This document shows positions 23,760 through 35,400 of a stretch of 64,000 nt of DNA, piece after piece. The notes under the pieces are model-generated. The model did not search any database. It worked only from the letters and a program-made list of their open reading frames with translations, and was not told the DNA's origin. Numbering within the stretch: the first letter of the stretch is position 1; each line of letters opens with the position of its first letter. Position numbers and translations under genes: made by a program. The stretch comes from Diadema setosum (taxonomy: Eukaryota > Echinodermata > Echinoidea > Diadematoida > Diadematidae), in the NCBI GenBank assembly GCA_033980235.1, contig CM067069.1, positions 16,105,150-16,169,149 of the forward strand. The letters are read 5' to 3'.

Positions 23760-25330
23760 ATGTGTCCATGTTGTAGAAATACCGAGATCTACACTTCCAC
23801 GACTAGAAGTAGAACTAGGGTTCTACTACTAGTACTACACGTACTAGGTCTAAGGGTAAGATTCCTAGTATTAACAAAGGGCGAAGTTGAATATGTAACG
23901 TTAGGCCTACTGAGTAAACTTTTACTGGCTACTAATGCTAATGGTACGTTACTAGAATTCTAACGTTAGATCTATAGAACTATGTAGCTATTGTAGGCTT
24001 AGGCCCTAGGATCCTACTGCAGTACTGGTAAATTTTGAATTTAATTGCCAAATTTTACTAGTGTCGCTGTAGGTCCTACTAGAATTCTACAATATGCAAA
24101 AGTTTGCACGGCGTCGTGTCTGGTCGGGCTAATGTTAGAGATCTGATAGTGATAATGGATATCAAGTAGGTCCTAGGCCCAAGGGTGTAATGTCCACTAG
24201 GCTAAAATTCTAAATAAAGCCAAGGCACTAGGCTAGTAGGCTAGCTGGCAAGATAACAGTAGATTATCTAAGTAACATAGCAATAGGTCCTACTGGAACC
24301 TCTAGTTTAAGTCTAACGTTTAATAGTGTAAACGGGTCGTTTGGCCTCAGATAATGAATGGCAAGCGTGACTGTAAGTACCTTCTAACGTTAGTACTTAT
24401 TGGGACCTTCTACTTATTTATGGCATGTCCCCAAGTGACTGTAAGTAACTTCTAACATTAGTATGTTGGTACAACTTCCAACTAGGTTCTATACCTTCTA
24501 CTTTCTAGTAGCCTAGACAAAACCTTAACACAGAAAAATCTGTCTGTTCAGAAGAGTATTAGAACATTTTTGGACTTTTAATTTATTGATGGTTCTCTGA
24601 TTCCTGATCCTGAAAGCTGAAGAAACAAATGCCAGTGCAACGGAAGCCTCTCGTAGCTAGGCACACTGGTGTGTATATGTGTGGGGCCATATGTGTGTGT
24701 GTGTGGTGATGCTTTAATAAATCTAACCACTGCACTGTCCCTAGTCCTAGATGTTGTCTATATGGAAAACAGAGTAGGCTGAGGTACCTCACTGGCCTTC
24801 AATGCTAGCGTTAAATTCACAGACCTAGAAATAAAATAATCACAGCTACCACTGTACCAGCTCATTGACACGCTTATACTCCTAACACATGGAGATAACT
24901 GATCACTGACACTGGAGAGTGCATGCATTACTCATTGCATTATATTGGTTTCCATGCCCCCTGCAGGCAGTATCAGGTACACCGTATGAGTATGACTATA
25001 TGAGAGCCTTCGGTCTGTTAGAGTTACTCCTCAGATGAGGCTTGAACCTTCTGAAAGTTTAGCCAGCAGGGCAGCACACTGCATATCGCTTGAGGGATTC
25101 TGTGAAGCCAGATATATCCTAGTCTCCATGGAATTGATCTAGATCTAGGTCTACTGTATATGTTGTATCTCCAACAATAAATACAAAATGGGTCTAGAGA
25201 CTGATCTTTGAGACTCGCTGAAAAAGCGTAGAGCAGGACTTAACATTATGTGTAGGCCATAGGAGTCTAAGACCAGATAGACTTTCTAGGACTGCATTTA
25301 GGGTACATCGGGTTTAGATTCTCAATCTCA
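23760..25330. repeat. CTAG-rich compositional island
   Basis: The tetranucleotide CTAG, together with ACGTTA and AGGCCTA, recurs far more often here than in flanking DNA (for example around 23810-23880, 24000-24080, 24160-24260). There is no clear period, so it is a compositional bias rather than a tandem repeat. No gene is seen. Confidence 0.45.
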
Positions 25331-26259
25331 AGAAACCTAATACTGCTATTATGTAATTATCTAGAAAACCATATTTTTCCTGACTTGAGGGTGGAATTGA
25401 GGAACTGCTTGGTCCATAAAATCTATCAAAGTCTCTGTAGAACAGGAAGCACAGTGAAAACACTTAATGTGAGTGGACAATGAAAGAATTGGGGTCTCCT
25501 AAGATCTAGGCCGTAGAACTACAAATTTGCTTTTCATTTATATATATATTTTTTTTTCAGTCGAGAATGAATCTGGACTGTGAATTGCAGTGTGTTTCTT
25601 ACCGCAGTCCAGGTTTAGGATCTTATTCTAAGTAAATATTTAAAGAGCCTCTATCTTTCATAGACAAAAATCATGGGCTGTACACATAACATAAAATTTT
25701 AATGATATTAGACTTTGTAAGGAGATACTGTACTGCCCAGCATTTTGAGCCGAATGATTGAAGCCTGACAAGAAAGAGAAGCTCAACAGCCCTTGATTTA
25801 GCATAAATGACAACCCTGTCACAGCTACAGTTGTAAATGCTGTAATCTGCAATTGGTTGTAACCTTTCGGTTAGTAATACTTAGTCAGTCATAATGGTAT
25901 TTATTGTGGTTCCCATAAAATTTTACATTTTGGCTGCATGATCGATTGCATTGCACTGCACTGACTAGATATGCTGAGATTTCTATACAATATGGCACTT
26001 CAGAACACTTTGTTGCTTTCTGCACTGTATGCTGACCAGCTGTCCTTGTCTGTACATTACATTGTATGTAACTCATTTTTTTCTTCTCTTGTCTGTATTC
26101 GTAATTCATAACAGGAACAAGAGAAACTGAGTATAGGTGTCTGGTGTACAGTTGGATGCATTCATATAACATGGCCGAGTGAATCTAAGAGCAAAAGGGG
26201 CATCGCCATCCGACAGCTGAACTGGAGCCCACAAAAACTTCAGGACACCAAACAGCACA

Positions 26260-26442
26260 ATGCTTCCAGCCGGTCACATGCAACCCATGGCCAATCAACC
26301 GCAGCTGCTGTCCTGGCTCCAAGAGCAACAGCGCCCTCGCCGGCTACGCAGCATCATGGAAAAGGAGCGTAATAAACAGTTCCTCAAGCAAGCGCAGGAA
26401 AAGGGCTATCTTGCTTCCCCCACAGAGGCTATGATTTTGACA
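26260..26442 (+). CDS. LRRIQ3: LRRIQ3 coding exon 1
   Basis: Residues 1-61, basic and Gln/Arg-rich. The donor is ACA|GTAAGG and the exon ends in phase 0. Confidence 0.8.
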
Positions 26443-29400
26443 GTAAGGAATACTTTGATACCCTATTATACACAGTTATGTAGATGCTCTACAGGTACCC
26501 TGGGGTCGGGTTTATCTGTGCAGTCTCTGAGGTTTTCATGCCTCCTGATGTTGTAGCCTTAAAATTATGTTATAATGTATCAAAATGTTATGTGTGATAC
26601 AGTACAACTGTAAAAGTAGACATTTTCGCGGTGTTGAAATTTTCGTGCATTTCGCGCAAACAGAAGCTAGCGCGAAAATAAAAGCATGTGAATTCTGCTT
26701 GCCATGTGTTCCAGTAGTTGATGTCTTAATTCCGCGGAATTAAAAACACTCGAAACTCTTCTAACCCGGCCAAGCGTGACAAATTAGTCGCGCAAAATTA
26801 TCCACTTTTACAGTACGTTGTAAATGTTCAATTCAAAATAAGTTAACAAATGAATTACAAGTGTATTTTCAAAGTTTTTATGGGGAGTTGTACTGTATGC
26901 CTATTGGTTTTTAGTGCTTCACACAAATTCTTTCTTGGATGAATATGGTCCTGCAAAAGGACCTACTCAGTCGACGTTTTGACCAATGTGGTCTGGTCTT
27001 TACCCTCATGGTCTTTGATGGACAAGTACACTAGCTCTTTCTGGGTCCACATTCACCCAAGGGAGAATTATTGGGTGCACCAGAAACCAACTGAGCTACA
27101 TGTATGTAACTGTGTCATTGATGATCAATTCGGCTAATATGTAGAGCATACATTGTTTATCTGGCTTGTTTTCAACTTTGTCTACAATTTCATGTCAAAA
27201 CTGAAAATGCATTGGAATTATTGCAAATCCATCCATTTTTGACTGTCTGTAGGCATGCCGAGAAAAGGATGGAAGCATCTATAACTTAGAAGATGTCCAG
27301 ATGGTGCGGCTCTGCGGGGTGCACCTCAGGGATGTGGGAGCCACTGGAGAGTGCCTCAACCTGAGAGTGTGCAACCTGGCTTCAAACTACATAAAGAGCT
27401 TTGAGGGGCTGGCTGCATGCAGGCGTCTGGTCAAACTGGATCTCCATGGCAACCAGGTTTGTACTTTTCTTAAATGTTTCCATAGACATAAAATGTCACA
27501 GCATTATCATATTTTTTTTTTTCAAAGAACTCATTTATTGAAATTGGTGAAGTAACATTTGTAAATTAGTCAAAATGATTCTCAGGGCACTATATTTAAG
27601 GAGAAGTATATTTACTTCCAATTTGTGTTACCTTATCACATTCTACAATTGAAGAAACACTTGTAGATATTTTTGTGTTCTTTTCTTGTCTTGTAGGCTG
27701 TTTTTGTTGTTGTTTTTTTTTAACATCTTGTTATCCCTTTATTCTGGCTTTAGATCAACCAGCTCCCAGATGAGAAATTCTGGTCAGGGATGAGAGAGCT
27801 GCGAATGTTGTATCTCCATAACAACAGCATCAGTCGGCTGGACTACTTGCAGGCCATGGGGGCAGCATCCAACCTTCAGGTCCTGACACTGTATGACACC
27901 CCGATCAGTCTGAAGATGACCTACAGGCATCACGTTGTCAACAGGTAAACTGAGATGGAAACCCCTTGCAAGGCATTATTCATCAAATCCATCCAAAAAT
28001 CCCGATGGAATCCCATTTTCTTTGCTCATTTTTCCACCAATAAATAATATTCATTTCTGGTCAGTTGTTCTGTTTGCGTTTGTTACATACTCACAAAACT
28101 GCATCACTTCGGTGATCCCTCGCATTTATAATAAATAAATAATTATATAATATTGACTGGCCCTGAGGGAGGTACCAGAAAATATTGCCCAAACTGAAAG
28201 CATATTGCCCGAGTCGAAGACGAGGGCAATATGTTTTCAGTGCGGGCAATATTTATCTGGTACCTCCTGAAAGAAAGGCCAGTCAATATCATAATTATTA
28301 CCTATCCCCCTAGGTAAATTAAGAAAATATGTAAATACGGCTATACACTACAGTATATATGATACAGATCAAGCCACATTTGACTACCTGTAGACCATCA
28401 ACATGTTGAATAATTGCAAAATTATTCATCAGTGTATATCATTCAACTCCAACTTCAAAGATACATGTAGTTGTAACAGGCAAACTTCAAACTTCTGAAC
28501 GTTCTTACACTTTATTTTTACTTCTCTTTTAAAAGTTTGAGAGTTGTAAAACTGATGGTCACTGTGCAATTACTGATCACAAATGGACTAGTCACATTGC
28601 CTAGTGCTGCTGTATGTGGTCGACCTTGTATGAGTTGATTTATCAGCGTTCTTCTGCGGTGCGTGTAACTGACACCCTGGACGTCCTGGAATGTTTTCTT
28701 TTCGTGGTCGATCGGAATGTTTACGTTTAGAGCAGGGAGGTGGGGAGAGAGATTCCACTCTTTCTCTTCCCACCTCCCCAAACCGGAAGATTGCGCTGTT
28801 TGCACAATGTTACTGTTCCCAGGGAGGTGAGATTCCTTTCACCTCCCTGCTGTTCCGCAGCGACGTGGCGAAAAGCATATTGCCCGCTGACCTTTTAACC
28901 CTGCAAAATATCAACTGCTGACCTTTAACCCTGCAAAATATCAACCGGAATTGCCTCGCAAAACTCCCTCGTATAGGTAATAATTATATAATATTGACTG
29001 GCCTCGAGGGAGATACTAGAAAATATTGCCCAAACTGAAAGAATATTGCCTGAGTCGAAGACGAGGGCAATATTCTTTCAGTGCTGGCAATATTTATCTG
29101 GTATCTCCCTCAAGGCCAGTCAATATCATAATTATTACCTATCCTCTAGGTAAATTAAGAAAATATGTGAATACGGCTATACACTATGATATAGATCAAG
29201 CCACATTTGACTACCTGTAGATCATCAACATGTCAAATAATTGAAAAATTGTTCATCAATGTATATCATTCAACTCCAACTTCAAAGATACATATGTAGT
29301 TGTAACAGGCGAACTTCAAACATCTGAACGCTTTTACACTTTATTTTTACTGCTGTTTAAATTTGGAGAGTTGTAAAACTGATGGTCACTCTGCAATTAT

Positions 29401-32400
29401 TGAGCACAAATGGACTAATCATTGTTTGACGCGTAGTGCTGCTGTAAGTGGTCGACCTTGTATGAGTTGATTTATCAGCGTTCTTCTGCGGTGCGTGTAA
29501 CCGACACCCAGCGACGTCCTGGAATGTTTTCTTTTCGTGGTCGATCGGAGGGAGGTGGGGAGAGAGATCGCACTCTTTCTCTTCCCACCTCCCTGTGTAA
29601 AGTGAATGGCGAAAATCGGAAGATTGCACTGCTGGCACACATTGTTTTGTGTACGGTACGGTGTGTGTAACCGACACGCAGCAACGTCGCGAACCCGGCA
29701 GAGGCGAACGAATATTGCTTGCTGACCTTTTAACCCTGCAAAATATCAACTCCTGACCTTTTAACCCTGCAAAATATCAACCGGAATTGCCTCGCAAAAC
29801 TCACTCGTATAGGTAATAATAAATAATATTCATTTCTGGTCAGTTGTTCTGTTTGCGTTTGTTACATACTCAAAAAACTGCATCACTTCGGTGATCCCTC
29901 GCATTTATCCCCAAGTTGAATTATCCTTCGGGTATATGCCAGGTTCAAGTGTGTACATATACATGTGTGTCACACACAATCACACTGCTATAGCTTCTGA
30001 CCATTCGAGCATTGAAAATTTAGGGTTTCTGGGACGAACACTGAACTAGGGCTTTCTACATGTATAGCTTAGTCGTAAGAGCACCGGAGGTCTCAGGTTC
30101 GAATCCCGATGGAATCCCATTTTCTTTGCTCATTTTTCCACCAAAAATAATAATGATAATAGTAATAAAAAAAAATGAACACTACACAGCACTTCCCTGA
30201 GTGCAATAAGTGTCTGACCAACAACAAACCATCATCACCCGTGAACCCGGCAGGGCATTAATGTGGTCCTATATCCAAGAAATTAACAACCTTTCCTGCT
30301 CATTAGTGGCCAGCTTTTCATTGATGGGAGTGCACCTAATGTTAGATTGAGGTGAGTCAACTTTGCACTTATAAAAGTTGTTTTGTGCAATTGGAGTAAT
30401 CAAGGGTTCACCTAAACTCTCATTTAGGCGTGTGGCAGTCAAATAACTTATGAATTTCATGAACAATTTTGAAATGTGAAGAAGGTAATGTACTCATTGC
30501 AATGCAGAGAGATTATATGATCACACATTTAAAAATCTGAATGTCATCTTTTCTGTTGTTATGTTCATGCAGTATATGGTCACTGAAGGCACTAGACAAC
30601 CATGTCATCTCAGATGAGGAAATCATTGAGGATGCCTTTTTTGGAGGTCACTTCAGCATGCTCCACGCGTCCTTCCATATGAATCTCGTCACACCTGACA
30701 AAAGGGTAGGCAATTTTCCCATTTGTTTTGAGAATATTCTGTAACAAAAATTCATTTCTCATTTCATACAAAAAATAATGTTGCAGAATAAGATTCAAAT
30801 TACTTGAGTATTCTATGTTTCTATTTGGTTCTATAGAAAACTTGAAATGTTACCACTTTGTTTTTATTTGGTTCTGTAGAAAACATGATATGTTTAGAAC
30901 TTCGTTCGTTTTTTTGTCTGCAAAATATTTCACATTTTCTGCTGGAAACGAACGAAAATTTGTACATTTTTCCTCATTTTGTAGATTATTGAATGAAGTG
31001 AAGAATGTAGATCAATACATGTCTGCAAATACCACAGGATGTTTATCTCATAGCAGGTGGAATCAAGTTCACATTATTGTCCCCGCCGAACGAGTTCGAG
31101 CAGGGGACTATGAAACGGGCTCCGTACGTGTGTGTGTCCGTGTGTGCGTCCGTCCGTCCGTGTGTGCGTCCGTCCGTCCGTGTGTGCGTCCGTGTGTGAT
31201 CAAAATCTTCAATTTGCTACTTCTCTGTCATTTATGAGCCAATTTTGATTCTGTTTGCTTTATATCATAGCACTACATGGGAGCTTTGAAACTTCTACAC
31301 AGAATTTCAGTCGTGACCTTTGACCTTGACCTTTGACCTATATTGTACATTTTGCTACAAAATGCTACTCCTTCGCCATTTCTAACCCGATTTCGATTCC
31401 GTTTGCTTTATGTGATGGCACTAAGTGAGGGCTTCAAAAATTCTACACAGAATTTTGACCTTTGACTTCTTTGACCTTTGACCTTGATTTTTGACCTGTA
31501 TTGTACATTTTGCTACAAAATGCTACTCCTTCGCCATTTCTAACCCGATTTCGATTCCGTTTGCTTTATGTGATGGCACTAGGTGAGGGCTTCAAAACTT
31601 TTACACAGAATTTTGACCTTTGACTTCTTTGACCTTTGACATTGATTTTTTACCTATATTGCACATTTTGCTACAAAATGCTACTTCCGGCGGGGACATA
31701 TATTACGCACCGCGTAATTTCTACTTTTCCTTGTCTACAAGTTTAAAATTGAAAATGTCCAATTAAAGACCATACTGGTAGTATCAACCCCAGTGTAACA
31801 GAATGGCTTCCTTCACTTTTTCGTCCCAAGTGATGTTACCCCATACTCATGATACAATCTCTTTGGCTGTATAGATCTACAGCTATTTCTTCTGCTATGA
31901 TATTGTGTTGTTATTATCATTTAATCTTCTATTGCTGAGGATAAAGGGCCAATCGTAGTGTGGCAAAGATGCTTTTCCTGGAACATTTTCAGTGATCTTC
32001 CTGATGTATCAATCCTTTCCACACCGTCATCCTCTTCTGGGTTTTTTTTTTCATACTCATTACGTGCCATATTTGCATGCCCAACTCAGTCAGTGGCGTG
32101 CCAAGTTTGTATATTCTGCTGAAACTTACAAACCTGCCAAAACTGATTGATAAATTGCCAAATGACTCATTACAATGAAAGCATTTCTCATGATTCCACT
32201 CCCGTCACATGTTGCTTGCTTGGAATTTACGTGGGGATGGAATATTAGGCAATGCCCCATACTGGATTGGCGAGTAGATTTTGCGATTAAATTCAAAGTT
32301 TCTGTCACTGTTTTGTGTGCAAAAGTCATGGCTGTACAATAAATGTCGCTACCTGTCATTAAAAAAAAAAAAATAACCATTGATTTGTCATACAAGTTTA

Positions 32401-35400
32401 CGTCAAAGCAAAGCTTGGCATTTTCTCTACAACTTCACTCAATCATGTTCAGGGTAACAAATATCTATAAAAGTTATGTAGATTTGACAGAGAGAATGTT
32501 TCCAGAGGGCTTGACTATGTTGCAGTCTTAGAATAATGTGGCACGCAGGGGGTTTACACCATGGCACATAAAGTGTTAAATGATATACCCCTGTGTAATT
32601 GTGTACATTCTCATTTTATTTAGAACAGTGGGTCAGACTTAAGGTTTTGATTTTATTTGTGTGTGCGTATGTGTGTATTCCTTGGATTTCCTTTACAGGG
32701 CAACTCCCTTGATGAAGAGCTGGCCCAGGTTCGGTCGGTGCTCCAGAAAGTCTCCCGCATCCAGGCCAAGCATTCTCCGGTCCTCATCATCCAGCGCTTC
32801 ATCAGGGGATGGGTGACGCGCAGGAGGTTCCGAATCATGGCACGGACCAAGATCTGGTGAGTCCACGGATCTCCAGTTGCTCGTGAAATATACTGATTTT
32901 CTTGACCAGGGGATGCTTTCCTGAATGAATACATTAACCCTATCCCCCCCCCCCCCCCCCCCGATGTTTCGCGTGACTTTTGAGACCAAATTTGTTGCTC
33001 CCGGGCATACTGTTTTGAAGCCACACCCCTTTGAAAAAAATTCGTTGACCCCAAAACCACGACTGAGATCTGAAGGGGGGGGGGGGGGGGGGGTGGGGCA
33101 AAAAGTCCCAGAACCAAAGTCATAATAATAATAATGATAATGATAGTAACACAATATTTCTATACAGCGCAATTCAACAGAGAAATAGCTTATCAGAGTG
33201 CTTTACAAACAAAAAGTATAAAACATTTTTGCATATAAATAACAGTTACAGTGTATTTTTGGAATGCATTGTGTACTTGTGGGCTTGTGAATTTAGGGAT
33301 CCTATATTGCTTGTAATTGGTGTGTGTGTGTGTGTGTGTGTTTTATTAAAAGACTTCGTCTGTGTACAATGTATCTCTATCCATTGGTACAGGTAGAGTG
33401 AAGTAACTTTGAAATAAAAATGACCGATGGGATGAGATTCCACTCCCCAAGAAAAGGTTGTACCTGACAAACATGGATGACATACAAAACCACATATCTG
33501 TAGAGATTTTAACAGCTCTTGCAACAGTTTATTGAGGCCTTTTACAATTATAGATGCAGGTCAGCCGTCCAACACAGCCTAATTACAGGAGCCGACATAA
33601 CCATACGAAGGGCATTGCTCTATGATAATAAAAATACAGTCACATAGAATTGTAAGTCGTTTGTTTTTATAGAAAGGATGTCCTTGATAAAAAAGTATGG
33701 AGAAAATGATAGAAAAAAAAAGGTTATGTGAGTCTATAAAATGTGCAGATGGACTTGTATATTCACATATAAATGGCTCCCTTAATTCTTCGTTGACAGC
33801 TCAAGTGAAAAAAACAAATCAAGCTTGAACACTGCCCAAAGTGCTCTTCTGAAGTTTCAGTATGACCCCAGAATGACCACAGATGCAGATTCAGTTGTGA
33901 TTCAAAAGACCTTTCATGTAGAAGACTATAGTAGATACATTTTTTTTTTCTTAAAGGGGAAGGCTAGTAACTGATCAGTGGGAATCAGTGGAAATGCTGG
34001 GAGATGATTGTGGCAATCCTTATGGGATTCATTCAAGAGTTCATTGTATATCTATTGTTGTGTGAAAATGATTTGCTTCAGAACGGTCTCATATTCAAGT
34101 AATGTGCAGATTAATGCTGCGTCACTGACCAGGGACGCTAACCTGGAAGCATTAAACTGCACATTACTTGAATATGAGACCATTCTGAAGCAAATCATTT
34201 TCACACAACAATAGATATACAATGAACTCCTAAATGAATCCCATAAGGATTGCCACAATCATCTCGCAGCATTTCCACTGATTCCCACTGATCAGTTACT
34301 AGCCTTCCCCTTTAAACTCAGATAGAGTGATGACAACTTCTTTAGTTACAAAAATAAGCAAGTATGTAGTAATCTATATATAACACGAGAAGAAAAATGT
34401 AATTAGCATCCACCTATCACACAATATTATTTGCGTGATCGTATGCAGGGCAGTGGTAACGATCCAGCGCTTCTGGCGTGATTGCAAGGGCCTTGAGTGG
34501 AAGCCGGCTCCAAAGGATGCTGGGATCGTGGCTCCGCCCTCTACGGCCGTCCTGACAACCGTGGCTCGCAAGCTCTCGGCCTCCCCTCCCCAGACCCTGA
34601 AGACGAGTTCCCCAGGGGCGGCAATGAGTGCCTCCGTCACGGAGGGGTCCAGCACGGGGATGGACTACGACACGTACCTAAAGAACCGGAGACCTGGCTC
34701 CAAATCACCAAGTCTGGTGTCAGCGATGGCCATTGAGCGACCCCACCCTTTGGCAGAGAACGTTCAGGATGCAAGACTGGTTGAGGAACATGTATGTTTT
34801 ATTTTCCAGTGAAGAGTCATTATTGAAGACTCATACACCCACTTCCCCACAAAAGAGTCAATGTGTACATGTACTGTATATCTAAAGAAGATATAAATTC
34901 TAATGTCCCGTTTGACCCAAGTTTTAATGGTATGTAGACATATGTCGTAATATATCTTTTATTGTTTTATCGTTAGCTTGATAGTCTGTTTGTAGCAGCA
35001 TTGGAGGTGAACTCTTTGACTCCATAAACATTGCTCCAAACAAGCAATAAACTATATAGTGTCAAACACATGAAAGCAAAGTAGATTGCAATTTCCTTCA
35101 GGTTAAACTGTAGTACGGATCTGAGATTGCATATAATTGTTTTCTTTTGTGTTTAGCGAGTATTTACTTGTGTGAAAATCTAGCTTGTAATTAAGATTCC
35201 TTCACAGGCTCATATCCTGGCTAAGTGTGTTCTCTCTTTGTTCTCTATCTGATCCTCACCACAGGAAACTTCTGGTTCTCCAACAAGAGCAGGGACTGGC
35301 ACCCGAAGACAGACCACTTTTTTTGTCAAGTTGCTTCCCTCGGACGATGAATTGCCCTATGAAGATATCTTGCCAGAAAACGCAAGACCAGGACTTTTCC

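Noticed and set aside
30815..31237. 140-codon ORF in LRRIQ3 intron 4
   Set aside because: It runs into a repeat element and its CCGT microsatellite; no domain or splice support.
34008..34258. Two near-identical 68-codon ORFs on opposite strands
   Set aside because: They mirror each other because of the palindromic MITE, not because of duplicated genes.
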